Origin: Lysobacter concretionis Ko07 = DSM 16239
GTDB lineage: Bacteria > Pseudomonadota > Gammaproteobacteria > Xanthomonadales > Xanthomonadaceae
Assembly: GCF_000768345.1 (NCBI RefSeq)
Contig: NZ_AVPS01000011.1
Span: forward strand, 1 to 64,000
Direction of reading: 5' to 3'
DNA: 64,000 nucleotides
Positions 49,512 to 59,155 of this stretch are shown piece by piece (positions within the stretch are counted from its first letter, which is position 1; each line of letters opens with the position of its first letter). The notes beneath the pieces were generated by a model. The model did no database searches and was not told where the DNA came from. It saw only the letters and a program-made list of their open reading frames with translations. Position numbers and translations under genes: made by a program.

Positions 49512-50372
49512 ATGAGTGTTTGGGCCATCGGCGACCTGCAGGGCTGCTACGACGTCACCCAGCGGTTGCTGGAAAAGATCGCGTTCGACCCGGCCCGCGA
49601 CCGGCTGTGGTTCTGCGGCGACCTGGTCAACCGCGGCGGGCAGTCGCTGGAGACCTTGCGCCTGGTGCATTCGCTGCGCGCGAACTCGACCGTGGTGCTC
49701 GGCAACCACGACCTGTCACTGCTCGCCGTCGGCGATCGCCGCGAGGAGGAGCAGCGCAAGGTCAATCCCGATCTGCAGCGCGTGGTGTTCGCCCAGGACA
49801 GCGACACCCTGCTGACCTGGCTGCGGATGCAGGAGCTGGTGCACGTCGACCGCGAACTGGGCTGGATGATGGTGCATGCGGGCCTCGCCCCGAAGTGGAC
49901 GACCCAGCTGGCCGAGAAGCACGCACGCGAGATCGAGGCCGTGCTCCGCGGGGACCAGTACCAGCGATTGCTGAAGAACATGTACGGCGATGGCCCCGTG
50001 TGGAACCCGCGACTGGTCGGGATCGATCGCCAGCGCGCGATCATCAACCTGCTGACCCGGCTGCGCTATTGCTCGCCGCGTGGACGCATCTCGTACGAGG
50101 AAAAGGGCGTGCCGGGGACTCAGCCGCCCGGGCTGTATCCCTGGTACGCAGTCCCCGGCCGGGTCGAGCGCGACCTGAAAATCGTGTGCGGCCACTGGTC
50201 CGCGCTGGATCTGTTCATCGGCCACGGCGTGCATGCGATCGACACCGGTGCGGTATGGGGTGGAAAGCTCACCGCGCTGCAACTCGACACCGATGAACTG
50301 CGGGTGGTGCAGGTGCCCGGCCGCACGGTACCGGCGAACCCGCCGAAGCCACGCCACCGCCGTCGCCGTTGA
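49512..50372 (+). CDS. apaH: Symmetrical diadenosine tetraphosphatase
   Basis: Splits Ap4A into two ADP and also removes Np4 caps from RNA. The 286-residue metallophosphatase has WAIGDLQGCYD, FCGDLVNRGGQS, VVLGNHDLSLLA and MMVHAGLAPKW, the full PPP-family metal-binding set; VCGHWSALDL and VHAIDTGAVWGG complete it. A basic Pro/Arg tail ends the protein. It is the last gene of the lptD-surA-pdxA-rsmA-apaG-apaH run and is followed by REP-like repeats. Confidence 0.98.
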   Translation: MSVWAIGDLQGCYDVTQRLLEKIAFDPARDRLWFCGDLVNRGGQSLETLRLVHSLRANSTVVLGNHDLSLLAVGDRREEEQRKVNPDLQRVVFAQDSDTLLTWLRMQELVHVDRELGWMMVHAGLAPKWTTQLAEKHAREIEAVLRGDQYQRLLKNMYGDGPVWNPRLVGIDRQRAIINLLTRLRYCSPRGRISYEEKGVPGTQPPGLYPWYAVPGRVERDLKIVCGHWSALDLFIGHGVHAIDTGAVWGGKLTALQLDTDELRVVQVPGRTVPANPPKPRHRRRR

Positions 50373-50425
50373 GACGTACCGGGTCGATGTGGTCGCCCGA
50401 CTGGACTTCTTTCGGTCGTAGGCGT

Positions 50426-50588
50426 GGTGGAGGCATGCCTCCACCGGTCAGTCGCGACCCGGCCATCCTCGCCCGCGACCGAGTGACCTCGAACGGGGAC
50501 GTGGCGACATCGACATCCCACGCTCCACACCGAAGGGAATCCCTCCAGCGCACGGTCTCTGCGCGTTCGCGACTCACGTCGCTCCTAC
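50426..50588. repeat. REP-like elements between apaH and folA
   Basis: A perfect 20-bp palindrome GGTGGAGGCATGCCTCCACC is at 50426-50445, followed by GGTCAGTCGCGAC. A copy GCGACTCACGTCGCTCCTAC ends the cluster at 50569-50588, identical to one at 11921-11940. They fill the 221-base gap between convergent apaH and folA; no gene is seen. Confidence 0.75.
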
Positions 50589-50593
50589 AGGGG

Positions 50594-51118
50594 CTACAAA
50601 AGTGGCATGCGCCGGTAGTCGATGAACTCGAACGCATGCGCATGCCGTGCATCAGCCGCATGCGGATCGCGCGCCAGCACCTGCCACGCGGCCGGATCGA
50701 ATGCCGGGAAGAACGCATCGGCGCCCTCGACCACGGTATCCACATGGGTCAGGTGCATGGCGGTGGCGCGCGGCAGGCACAGGGCGTAGACCTCGCCGCC
50801 GCCGATCACGCACAGCTCCGCCGCCGCTGCCTGCCCATCGCTGCCGTGGGACACCATTTCCAGGGCCTGATCCAGTGACGCGACCGGCTCCATCTGCCCG
50901 AAGGGCACCTGGCCGCTGCGGGTCAGCACCAGATTGCGCCGCCCCGGCAGCGCGCGTCCCAGCGATTGCGCGGTCTTTCGACCCATCAGGATCGGCTTGC
51001 CCAGGGTCAACGCCTTGAAACGCCTGAGGTCGTCGGGCAGCCGCCATGGCAGGTCGTTGTGGCGACCGATCGCGCGATGGCGATCCAGCGCCGCGATCAG
51101 CACCAACTCCACGCTCAC
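50594..51118 (-). CDS. folA: Dihydrofolate reductase
   Basis: Reduces dihydrofolate to tetrahydrofolate with NADPH. The 174-residue protein has [25 protein letters not shown] (split here only by description: [11 protein letters not shown] and [10 protein letters not shown]), the NADPH motif [25 protein letters not shown] and [11 protein letters not shown]. The GTG start at 51118 overlaps the thyA stop (GTGA), coupling the enzyme to the thymidylate synthase whose dihydrofolate product it recycles. Confidence 0.97.
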   Translation of the reverse strand: MSVELVLIAALDRHRAIGRHNDLPWRLPDDLRRFKALTLGKPILMGRKTAQSLGRALPGRRNLVLTRSGQVPFGQMEPVASLDQALEMVSHGSDGQAAAAELCVIGGGEVYALCLPRATAMHLTHVDTVVEGADAFFPAFDPAAWQVLARDPHAADARHAHAFEFIDYRRMPLL

Positions 51119-51909
51119 ACCGCCACCGGCGCCTTGATGGCCGGCAGCGGATCGTAGCCCTCGATCGCGATGTCATCGAAGCTGAACCCGAAAATGTCCG
51201 ACACCGCCGGGTTGAGCTTCAACGTCGGCAACGCACGCGGCTGACGCGACAGCTGCTCGCGCGCCTGATCAACGTGGTTCGAATACAGGTGCGCATCGCC
51301 CAACGTGTGCACGAAGTCGCCGACACCCAGGCCGCACACCTGCGCCACCATGTGGGTCAGCAGCGCGTAGCTGGCGATGTTGAACGGCACCCCGAGGAAG
51401 ATATCGCCGCTGCGCTGGTACAGCTGGCAGCTGAGCTTGCCGTCGGCCACGTAGAACTGGAACATCGTGTGGCAGGGCATCAAGGCCATCTTCGGCAGGT
51501 CGGTGACGTTCCATGCCGATACGATCAACCGGCGCGAATCCGGGTTGCGCTTGATCTCGCCCACCACCCATTCGATCTGGTCGATCTCGCTTCCGTCTGC
51601 GCCCGCCCAGTGCCGCCACTGCTTGCCGTACACCGGTCCCAGCTCGCCGTCCGGATCGGCCCACTCGTCCCAGATTGCAACCTTGTTGTCGCGCAGGTAG
51701 GCGATGTTGGTCTCGCCCTTCAGGAACCACAGCAGCTCGTGCACGATCGAGCGCAGGTGCAGCTTCTTGGTGGTGACCAGCGGGAACCCCTGGCCCAGGT
51801 CGAAGCGCATCTGCCAGCCGAACACGCTGCGGGTACCGGTGCCGGTGCGGTCGGATTTTTCGGTGCCCTGCTCAAGGACGTGACGCAACAGATCGAGGTA
51901 CTGGCGCAT
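51115..51909 (-). CDS. thyA: Thymidylate synthase
   Basis: Makes dTMP from dUMP and methylene-tetrahydrofolate. The 264-residue length equals E. coli ThyA. The catalytic Cys146 is in [12 protein letters not shown], with [12 protein letters not shown] (phosphate-binding Arg) and [18 protein letters not shown] (folate site). It lies one base after lgt and overlaps folA, giving lgt-thyA-folA, an order common in gammaproteobacteria. Confidence 0.99.
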   Translation of the reverse strand: MRQYLDLLRHVLEQGTEKSDRTGTGTRSVFGWQMRFDLGQGFPLVTTKKLHLRSIVHELLWFLKGETNIAYLRDNKVAIWDEWADPDGELGPVYGKQWRHWAGADGSEIDQIEWVVGEIKRNPDSRRLIVSAWNVTDLPKMALMPCHTMFQFYVADGKLSCQLYQRSGDIFLGVPFNIASYALLTHMVAQVCGLGVGDFVHTLGDAHLYSNHVDQAREQLSRQPRALPTLKLNPAVSDIFGFSFDDIAIEGYDPLPAIKAPVAV

Positions 51910-51910
51910 G

Positions 51911-52783
51911 TCAGGATCCCGCGACCGGCGCGGGCTGGATAGTTGGGGAACGGCGGGAGCACCACAGCCAGAACAGGCCGAGCGCTATCAACGGCAGGCT
52001 CAGCACCTGCCCCATGGTCAGCCAGCCGAACGCGAGGTAGCCCAGCTGCACGTCCGGCACCCGCACGAACTCCACCAGGAATCGAAAGCTGCCATACAGC
52101 AGCATGAACAACCCCGACACCGCGTAGCGCGGGCGCGGTTTGCGCGAGAACCACCACAGGACGCCGAACGTCACCAATCCCTCCAGCAGCGCCTGATACA
52201 GCTGCGAGGGATGGCGGGCGAAGCGGTCCAGGGCGCCACTGGCGAACTGCGCCTGCAGCTGCTCCTGGCTCCAGCCGGCAAACTCCGGCGCACGCGGGAA
52301 CAGCACGCCCCAGCCGCCTCCGGTGAATTTGCCCCACAACTCGCCGCCGATGTAGTTGCCCACCCGGCCCAGCCCCAGTCCGGCCGGCACCAGCGGCACG
52401 ATGAAATCGGCGACATCGAAGAAATGCAGGCGTTGCCGGCGCGACCACCACAGGGCCGCAACCACCACCCCCAACAGGCCGCCGTGGAAGCTCATGCCGC
52501 CTTCCCAGATCCGGAACAGCATCAGCGGATCATCGAGCAGGTCCTTGAACCCGTAGAACAGGACGTACCCGATCCGGCCGCCCAGCACCACACCGAGCAT
52601 GCCGTAGAACAGCAGGTCGCCAAACGCCTGCTCGGTCACCCCCGGCAATCGGCCGGCGCGGATGCGGCGTACACCCAGCCACCAGGCGATGCCGAATCCG
52701 AGCAGGTACATGATTCCGTACCAGTGGATTTGCAGCGGCCCCAGACTGAGGGCGATCGGATCGATCTGGTGCAGGATGATCAT
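51911..52783 (-). CDS. lgt: Prolipoprotein diacylglyceryl transferase
   Basis: Transfers diacylglycerol from phosphatidylglycerol to the lipobox Cys of prolipoproteins in the inner membrane, and so acts on LolB and the other lipoproteins in this window. About seven membrane helices; the signature [11 protein letters not shown] and [13 protein letters not shown] contain essential Arg/Asn/Gly residues, and [12 protein letters not shown] carries the active-site His. The ATG at 52783 ([11 protein letters not shown]) matches the family start; an ATG at 52795 would add four residues. Confidence 0.97.
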   Translation of the reverse strand: MIILHQIDPIALSLGPLQIHWYGIMYLLGFGIAWWLGVRRIRAGRLPGVTEQAFGDLLFYGMLGVVLGGRIGYVLFYGFKDLLDDPLMLFRIWEGGMSFHGGLLGVVVAALWWSRRQRLHFFDVADFIVPLVPAGLGLGRVGNYIGGELWGKFTGGGWGVLFPRAPEFAGWSQEQLQAQFASGALDRFARHPSQLYQALLEGLVTFGVLWWFSRKPRPRYAVSGLFMLLYGSFRFLVEFVRVPDVQLGYLAFGWLTMGQVLSLPLIALGLFWLWCSRRSPTIQPAPVAGS

Positions 52784-52915
52784 GAATCGAGGCATTCCGG
52801 TCGATGGCGATCCGGCTATTGTGCCCGCTCAGACCGCGGACGGTGGCGGGCGTCGTGTCATCCCCGGTGTCCGGCCGCGCGCGATGCGCGGCAGATACCG
52901 GGGCCGGGCACCGCC

Positions 52916-53650
52916 TTATTCGGCAAGCACGTGCTTCGACGCGCGGCTCTTTGCCCACAGATTGAGACCCTCGACCAGCGCCGAGAAACCCATCGAACCG
53001 TAGATGTATCCCTTCGGGATATGCAGACCGAAGCCATCCAGCACCAGGTACGCGCCGATCAGGACGATGAACGCCAAAGCGAGCATCTTCACGGTCGGAT
53101 TGCGGTCGATGAAACGGCCCAGCGGGGTCGCGGCGGCCAGCATCACCACCACCGCCAGCAGGATCGCCGTCACCATGATCCAGGTGTGGTTGGCCATGCC
53201 GACCGCGGCGATCACCGAATCCAGCGAGAACACGAGATCGATCACGGCGATCTGCCCGAGTACCATGCCGAACGATGCCACCGGCCTGGCATGCACATCG
53301 CTGGACTCGTGCTCGCCGACGATGCCGTCGCGGATCTCCATCGTCCCCTTCACCAGCAGGAACGCGCCACCCAGGATCAACACCAGGTCGCGCACCGATA
53401 TCCCCTGGCCGAACAGCTGGAACAGGTCGCTGGTCAACCCGGCCAGCCAGGCCAGGGTCAACAACAGACAGATGCGGGTCAGACAGGCGACCGCAATGCC
53501 GAGTTTGCGCGCCTTCTCCCGCACCGCGATAGGCAAGCGGCTGACCGCGATCGAAATGAACACCAGGTTATCGATGCCGAGCACGATCTCGATCGCGCTC
53601 AAGGTGACCAGGGTGATCCAGACTTCCGGATCCATCAGCATTTCAATCAC
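52916..53650 (-). CDS. TerC/YoaE-family membrane protein
   Basis: A 244-residue inner-membrane protein with seven helices. Conserved acidic motifs EIVLGIDNLVFISI and VIDLVFSLDSVIAAVGMA lie within helices and are typical of the TerC family, whose members handle metal ions, often manganese export. The start is GTG at 53650 with GGAAA 8 bases upstream; the ATG three codons later is possible. No manganese riboswitch is visible in the 96 bases upstream. It is 96 bases downstream of dgkA. Confidence 0.92.
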   Translation of the reverse strand: MIEMLMDPEVWITLVTLSAIEIVLGIDNLVFISIAVSRLPIAVREKARKLGIAVACLTRICLLLTLAWLAGLTSDLFQLFGQGISVRDLVLILGGAFLLVKGTMEIRDGIVGEHESSDVHARPVASFGMVLGQIAVIDLVFSLDSVIAAVGMANHTWIMVTAILLAVVVMLAAATPLGRFIDRNPTVKMLALAFIVLIGAYLVLDGFGLHIPKGYIYGSMGFSALVEGLNLWAKSRASKHVLAE

Positions 53651-53746
53651 GGGGAATTTCCAGATTGGTTGGAGAAAATGGCATGAAAAGAAGTATCGAC
53701 CAGAGGCCGTCGCGACCCGATCAAGCGCTCGCAGCGACCTGTCGCA

Positions 53747-54133
53747 TCACGTGAAGAACAGACGGGGCCCCAGGATCAGGCCCCAGGCCAGCAGCGCGTT
53801 CATCATCAGCACGAACACCGCCGCCGAGCCCATGTCCTTGGCGCGTCCGGCCAGATCGTGCAGCTCATTGCCGAAACGCTCGATGACCGCTTCGATCGCC
53901 GAATTGAGCAGCTCGGCGGCCAGCACCAGAATCAGCACGCCAACCAGCAGCACCTGTTCCACCGGTGTCTGGCCCAACCAGATGCCCATCGGCGCCAGAA
54001 CCACGAACAGGCAGACTTCAAGCCGGAACGAGGATTCGTGCAGCCACGCGGCAGCCAGCCCCTGGATCGACCATTTCGCCGCCTTCAGCACCCGTCCCGG
54101 CCCACGCGGCAGGTGACCGAACTTATCGGCCAT
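53747..54133 (-). CDS. dgkA: Diacylglycerol kinase
   Basis: A 128-residue trimeric inner-membrane kinase that phosphorylates diacylglycerol, recycling it to phosphatidic acid. The family motif ELLNSAIEAVIERFG contains the catalytic Glu and is followed by KDMGSAAVFVLMM. Three membrane helices are evident. The 234 bases upstream contain a 15-bp imperfect duplication (54179-54208) and nothing else recognised. Confidence 0.97.
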   Translation of the reverse strand: MADKFGHLPRGPGRVLKAAKWSIQGLAAAWLHESSFRLEVCLFVVLAPMGIWLGQTPVEQVLLVGVLILVLAAELLNSAIEAVIERFGNELHDLAGRAKDMGSAAVFVLMMNALLAWGLILGPRLFFT

Positions 54134-54367
54134 GTCGACAAACCGGCGCGCGAGACGGACAAGGACAACCAGACTGGTGGGGCATCAGGATTCGGGGCAT
54201 CAACATGGAGCCGGAGGTCTCAGGGTCATACCGCCAGGCCGGGTGGATACTGCCAGCGGCCGCGACAAACGGGGGATTTTGACACAACGCCCGTCATCAC
54301 GCCCCGTTTGCGCCGGCAGCAAACCGACCGGCGAGGCGCCGGCATCATCGGGCAGAACCGGGTCCGC

Positions 54368-55393
54368 TCAGTCTTCGAAGATCGCCACGCCGCGGCTGCC
54401 GTCGGGGTGGATCCAGCCGCGATACATGGTGCCGCTGTTGAACGGCATCGCGATATTGCCGTCGACGTCCAGCGCGATCGCGCCCCCGTCGCCGCCGGCC
54501 GCGGTCACGATCCTGTTGACCACTTCCTCGGCCGCATCGCCCAGCGAATCGCCGCGATAGGCCACGCGTGCGCAGATGTCATGGGCGACCGCGTTGCGGA
54601 TGTAGAACTCGCCCCAGCCCGTGCCCGACACGCCGCATTGCCGGTCGGCCCAGGTGCCGGCGCCGATGATCGGAGCGTCCCCGACCCGGCCCCATTTCTT
54701 GTTGGTCATGCCGCCGGTACTGGTCGCCGCGGCGATATGGCCGTGCCGGTCGAGGGCGACGGCACCGACCGTGCCGAAATATTTGCCGGGTTCATCGGCC
54801 GCATCGGTCCCGGCGCTGCGCGCCGCCTGCTCCTTGCGCTTGGCGGCATCGAGCTGCTGGCGGCGTTTGTCGGTGTCGAACCAGTCGTTGGGCACCCGCT
54901 CGATTTCCGGCCGCGTATCGGCGAACGCCTCAGCGCCCTGCGCGGCCAGCATGACGTGCGGGGAATGTTCCATCACCGCGCGCGCCAACGTGATCGGGCT
55001 GCGGACGGTGGTCACCCCGGCCACCGCACCCGCGCGGCGGGTGTGGCCTTCCATGATCGACGCGTCCAGCTCGTGTCCGCCATCGGCATTGAACACCGCG
55101 CCCTTGCCGGCGTTGAAGCGCGGCGACTCCTCCAGCACCCGCACCGCCGCCTGCACCGCATCCAGCGCACTGCCGCCGGCCGCGAGTACCTGGTGACCGG
55201 CATCCAGCGCCCGGTTCAGATCCGCGCGTGCGTCCTGCTCGTCCTGCACACTCAGCGACTCGCGTGCGACATAACCCGCACCGCCGTGGATCACCAGCGC
55301 GGTCTTCGGCATCGGATCGGCCTCCTGGGCGTGGACGTGGACGGGCGCAGCAAAAGTGAACATCAGGACAGGCAGCAAGGCAGAAAAGCGCAT
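54368..55393 (-). CDS. Isoaspartyl peptidase/L-asparaginase, exported
   Basis: A 341-residue Ntn hydrolase of the plant-type asparaginase (IaaA) family. A signal peptide (MRFSALLPVL to VHAQ) directs it to the periplasm. The precursor self-cleaves before the catalytic Thr208 in GKYFGTVGAVALD; ALVIHGGAG, SPRFNAGKGAVF and RVGDAPIIGAGTWAD are further family motifs. It degrades isoaspartyl dipeptides or asparagine. GGAG is 10 bases before the ATG. It stands alone between dgkA and the exporter operon. Confidence 0.95.
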   Translation of the reverse strand: MRFSALLPVLMFTFAAPVHVHAQEADPMPKTALVIHGGAGYVARESLSVQDEQDARADLNRALDAGHQVLAAGGSALDAVQAAVRVLEESPRFNAGKGAVFNADGGHELDASIMEGHTRRAGAVAGVTTVRSPITLARAVMEHSPHVMLAAQGAEAFADTRPEIERVPNDWFDTDKRRQQLDAAKRKEQAARSAGTDAADEPGKYFGTVGAVALDRHGHIAAATSTGGMTNKKWGRVGDAPIIGAGTWADRQCGVSGTGWGEFYIRNAVAHDICARVAYRGDSLGDAAEEVVNRIVTAAGGDGGAIALDVDGNIAMPFNSGTMYRGWIHPDGSRGVAIFED

Positions 55394-55558
55394 GGAAGGC
55401 TCCGCGGTTGGCGACCATTGAGGATAGCGCCGCTGCCGACGTCGCGCCCCGCAGGCTTGGCATCAGCCGCGGTCGAATCGACGACTTGCGACGGACGCCC
55501 TTCCTGCACTCGGCTCGCAGCAGCGCCAGGCCAGGCGGATAAAAGGGACGGCGCGTAC

Positions 55559-56794
55559 CTACTGCTGCCGCAACGCCTCGATTGGATCCAGCAACGAGGC
55601 CTTGCGCGCCGGGTAATAGCCGAAAAACAGGCCGGTCGCGATCGAGAACCCGGCCGCCAGCCCGATCACCTGGGCGTTCAACGCCACCGGCAGTGCACCG
55701 AACTTGCCCACCAGCAAGGCTCCGGCGATCCCGATCGCGATGCCCAGCGCGCCGCCGATCAGCGAGATCAGCATCGCCTCGGCCAGGAACTGCGCCCGGA
55801 TGTCCGACGGCCCCGCGCCGACCGCCATCCGCAGTCCGATTTCGCGGATCCGCTCGGTCACCGACACCAGCATGATGTTCATGATCCCGATGCCGCCGAC
55901 GATCAGCGAAATGGTCGCCACCGCCGCCAGCAGCAACGACATCAACCGCGTCGTCTGGCTGCGCGCGGCCACGATCTCGGCGATGTTGCGGACCCGGAAA
56001 TCGTCGTCCGCCCCCGGCTGCAGCTTGTGGCGCTGGCGCAGCAGCGACTCGATCTGCTCCTGCGCCCAGGCCAGGTCGTCGGCCCGGCCGACACCGACCG
56101 CGATCTGCTGCACCGCGCCGGGTGGCAGGCCCATCGCGCCCATCAAACGCCTCCGCCCGGTTTCCAGCGGCACCAGGATCACATCGTCCTGATCCTGACC
56201 GAAACCGCCCTGGCCCTTCGCCGCCAGCACGCCGACGACGGTGAACGGCACCCGCCCGATCCGCACGTTCTGGCCGAGCGGATCCTCGTCGCCGAACAGC
56301 GAGCGCCGCACGGTTTCGCCCAGGATCACCGGCTTGCTGCCACCGCCGTAATCGCGCACGTCGAACTCCGCCCCCGACGCCATGCTCCAGCCTTCCAGCG
56401 CGAAGTAATCCGGCTGCACGCCGTACCAGCTGGTCGCCCAGTTGTTCTCGGCAAACACCACCTGGGCGTTGCCACGCAGGGTGGCGGCGACGTACTGGAC
56501 TTCCGGCACCTCCTCCCGGATCGCCTCCGCATCGCCTTCATTCAGGGTGTAGAAGCTGCTCGCGCTCATGCGCACCCCGCCGGCACCGCGGCCGGCATTG
56601 GAACTGATGTCCAGGCGGTTGGAGCCCAGCCCGGAGACCAGCTTGTCGATCTGCTCCTTCGTGCCCTGGCCGACCGACACCATCACGATCACCGCCGCGA
56701 TGCCGATGATCACGCCCAGCGAGGTCAAGGCGCTGCGCAGCCAGTTGCCGCGCAGGGCGAAGATCGCGGTGCGGACCACTTCCCGGAAATTCAT
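55559..56794 (-). CDS. MacB-like ABC transporter permease
   Basis: A 411-residue FtsX/MacB-type permease without a fused ATPase. An N-terminal helix (TSLGVIIGIAAVIVMVSVG) is followed by a periplasmic MacB_PCD domain of about 200 residues (SSNAGRGAGGVRMSASS, VFAENNWATSWYGVQPDY) and three C-terminal helices with IGLRMAVGAGPSDIRAQFL and GYYPARKASLLDPIEALR. Such mechanotransmission transporters move periplasmic substrates via MacA and TolC. Its ATG overlaps the ATPase stop. Confidence 0.93.
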   Translation of the reverse strand: MNFREVVRTAIFALRGNWLRSALTSLGVIIGIAAVIVMVSVGQGTKEQIDKLVSGLGSNRLDISSNAGRGAGGVRMSASSFYTLNEGDAEAIREEVPEVQYVAATLRGNAQVVFAENNWATSWYGVQPDYFALEGWSMASGAEFDVRDYGGGSKPVILGETVRRSLFGDEDPLGQNVRIGRVPFTVVGVLAAKGQGGFGQDQDDVILVPLETGRRRLMGAMGLPPGAVQQIAVGVGRADDLAWAQEQIESLLRQRHKLQPGADDDFRVRNIAEIVAARSQTTRLMSLLLAAVATISLIVGGIGIMNIMLVSVTERIREIGLRMAVGAGPSDIRAQFLAEAMLISLIGGALGIAIGIAGALLVGKFGALPVALNAQVIGLAAGFSIATGLFFGYYPARKASLLDPIEALRQQ

Positions 56795-57489
56795 GGCGCG
56801 GCCTCCTGCTCACGAAGCTCGCCGTCGTGCATGACGAACGTGCGGTCGGCGTGCGCCGCCACTTCCGGATCGTGGGTGATCAGCACGACGGTGTGGTCGT
56901 CATCGCGCAACTGCTTGAACAAACCGAGGATCTCCTCACCGGTTTTGCTGTCCAGCGCGCCGGTGGGCTCGTCGGCCAGCAGGATCGGCGGGCGGTTGAT
57001 CAGTGCCCGGGCAATCGCAACGCGCTGTTGCTGGCCGCCCGACAACTCGCTGGGCCGGTGGCTTTCGCGACTGCCTAGACCGACCGCCGCCAGCGCATCG
57101 TGCGCCCGCTGGGCACGCTCATGCGCCGGCACGTTGGCGTACCCCATCGGCATGGCGACGTTCTCCAGCGCACTCATCCGCGGCAGCAGGTTGAAGCCCT
57201 GGAACACGAAGCCGATCTTGTCGCGACGCAGGATCGCGCGCTCCTCGGCATCCAGGCTGGCGATATCCACGCCATCGCACAGGTAGCGTCCCTGGCTGGG
57301 ACTGTCCAGGCATCCGATCAGGTTCATCAGCGTCGACTTGCCCGATCCCGACGGCCCCATGATCGCCACGAACTCCCCGCGCTGGATCCGCAGGTTGACT
57401 CCGCGCAAGGCCACCACCTCGGCCTCGGTGCCGGGCGAATAGACCTTGCCCAGGTCGTGGGTCTGGATCACCGCCACCTCGGCGTTCAT
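56791..57489 (-). CDS. MacB/LolD-like ABC transporter ATPase
   Basis: A 232-residue ATPase with Walker A GPSGSGKST, Q-loop FVFQGFNLLPRMSALENVA, signature LSGGQQQRVAIARAL, Walker B ILLADEPTGALDS and H-loop VVLITHDPEVA. The sequence class is that of MacB/LolD exporters. Overlapping ATGA junctions on both sides tie it to the adaptor upstream and the permease downstream, so the three form one exporter. Confidence 0.95.
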   Translation of the reverse strand: MNAEVAVIQTHDLGKVYSPGTEAEVVALRGVNLRIQRGEFVAIMGPSGSGKSTLMNLIGCLDSPSQGRYLCDGVDIASLDAEERAILRRDKIGFVFQGFNLLPRMSALENVAMPMGYANVPAHERAQRAHDALAAVGLGSRESHRPSELSGGQQQRVAIARALINRPPILLADEPTGALDSKTGEEILGLFKQLRDDDHTVVLITHDPEVAAHADRTFVMHDGELREQEAAP

Positions 57490-59003
57490 TCGGCCGGTCG
57501 CCCGCTGCCGATGACCACCTGGTCGCCGGCGACCACCTCTCCGGACACCTCCGTCCAGCTGCCATCGCTGACGCCGACCCGCACCGACACCGGCGTCGGC
57601 TTGCCATCGACCAGCTTGTACAGCGGCGCACGGCGGGCGGCCAGCAGCGACGTCAACTCACTGTTCCAACGCGCCCGCTGGCTCTCCGACAAGGTGTCCC
57701 GGAAGCCCGCAAACTGCTGATTGAAGCGCTCCTGCATGCGCTGCCGCATCGCACCGCTGTTGCCGGCAGATCGATTGGCATTGCCGCCACGGGGCGGGCC
57801 ACCGAACATCGACGGCCCGGCAGGGGCGGCCACCGGGGCGGCGGTGCGCGCTGCGGCACGCTCACGCATGGCCTGCAGCGCCGTATCGAAAGCCGCCTGC
57901 TGGGCGGCATCCAGCTGCAGCCCGGCGGCAATGCGGGGAAGCTCGTCGACCGGGCTTCCGCCGCGCTGGGCCGGCGCCGAGGCGGCGGCCGGATCGGCTT
58001 CCGCCGGCTTGTAGCGCAGCGCCGCGTTGGGCACGCGCAACACGTCGTCGCGACGGCTGACCTCGATCTCCGCGTTGGCGGTCATGCCCGGCAACAAGAC
58101 CTGGTCGACGTTGTCCACCGCCACCACCACCGGGTAGGTGATCACGTTGTTGGTGTTGGTCGCCGACAGGCGGACCTGCTGCACGACGCCGCGGAACTGG
58201 CGATCGGGAAACGCGTCCACGCCGAACGAGACCGGTTGCCCGGTCTTGACCTGGCCGATGTCGGCCTCGTCGATCGCCAGCACGATCTCCATCTTCGACA
58301 GGTCCTCGGCGATCTGGAACAGCACCGGCGCCTGCAGGCTCGCCGCCACGGTCTGGCCCGGCTCGACAGTACGGGTCAGCACCACGCCGTTGACCGGCGA
58401 GCGGATCACGGTGCGCTCCAGGTTGAGCTGCGAGGTCCGGGTGGACGCCGTCTGCTGGGTGATCTGCGCCTGTGCCGAATCGACCTGCGCGCGCGCCTGG
58501 TCACGTGCGGCGCGGGCGACATCGACATCGCTGGCGGACACCAGCCGGGTGGCTCCCAGCGCGGCCTTGCGCCGGTAGTCCGCCTCGGCATTGCGCAGGC
58601 TCGCCTGCGCGGTGGCCAGCCCGGCCCTGGCGGCATGGATCGCCGCATTGCCCTGGGCGATCTGGGCGTTGAACGTGCTCGGATCGATGCGCGCGATCAC
58701 CTGGCCCTTGGTGACGGTGTCGTTGAAGTCGGCCAGCACCTCGGTCACCAGCCCGGAAATCTGGCTGCCGACATCCACCGTGGAGATCGCACCGAGCGAG
58801 CCGGTGGCGGAAATGCTGACCCGGATGTCGCCCCTCTCGACCGTGGCGGTGCGGTAGCTGCCCGCCGACGACGCGGCGCTGCGCTGCTGCCAGAGATAGC
58901 CGCCGATGGCGACCAGCGCGACAACGACCACACCTGCCACTACGGGACGTTGCCATCTGGGGGCACGGCGAAAGGAGGAGACGGACTTGGCGGCTGCATT
59001 CAT
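57486..59003 (-). CDS. MacA-like periplasmic adaptor with inserted LTxxQ-type region
   Basis: A 505-residue membrane-fusion protein: N-terminal anchor helix (20-35), lipoyl domain (SISATGSLGAISTVDVGSQI), alpha-helical hairpin (about 105-195), second lipoyl half (RSPVNGVVLTRTVEPGQTV) and beta-barrel (240-330). Unlike classical MacA, about 130 residues (333-460) are inserted before the final membrane-proximal part (TPVSVRVGVSDGSW). The insertion has two helical segments, LQLDAAQQAAFDTAL (362-376) and LSESQRARWNSEL (438-450), joined by a Gly/Pro/Asn linker; they resemble the LTxxQ motif of Spy/CpxP proteins. Regulated by, or linked with, the two-component system just upstream. Confidence 0.9.
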   Translation of the reverse strand: MNAAAKSVSSFRRAPRWQRPVVAGVVVVALVAIGGYLWQQRSAASSAGSYRTATVERGDIRVSISATGSLGAISTVDVGSQISGLVTEVLADFNDTVTKGQVIARIDPSTFNAQIAQGNAAIHAARAGLATAQASLRNAEADYRRKAALGATRLVSASDVDVARAARDQARAQVDSAQAQITQQTASTRTSQLNLERTVIRSPVNGVVLTRTVEPGQTVAASLQAPVLFQIAEDLSKMEIVLAIDEADIGQVKTGQPVSFGVDAFPDRQFRGVVQQVRLSATNTNNVITYPVVVAVDNVDQVLLPGMTANAEIEVSRRDDVLRVPNAALRYKPAEADPAAASAPAQRGGSPVDELPRIAAGLQLDAAQQAAFDTALQAMRERAAARTAAPVAAPAGPSMFGGPPRGGNANRSAGNSGAMRQRMQERFNQQFAGFRDTLSESQRARWNSELTSLLAARRAPLYKLVDGKPTPVSVRVGVSDGSWTEVSGEVVAGDQVVIGSGRPAE

Positions 59004-59155
59004 CGGAAGGGGCGATCGGTTCGGAGACTGGCATTGTCAACGCTCGGGGTCGCCTTTGGTTGACGCCCGGAACCGGCCGCCAGGCCACCGGAATGGTCTA
59101 CACGGCTCGCCGGTCACGGCAGTCACCCCAGTCACTTGCAAACGGCGTCGCGCGA

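Noticed and set aside
53651-53746. A manganese (yybP-ykoY) riboswitch upstream of the terC-family gene
   Set aside because: The 96-base gap lacks the conserved loop sequences and is short for that riboswitch.
54179-54208. A mobile-element scar in the dgkA upstream region
   Set aside because: Only a 15-bp imperfect duplication is present, with no inverted ends or gene remnants.
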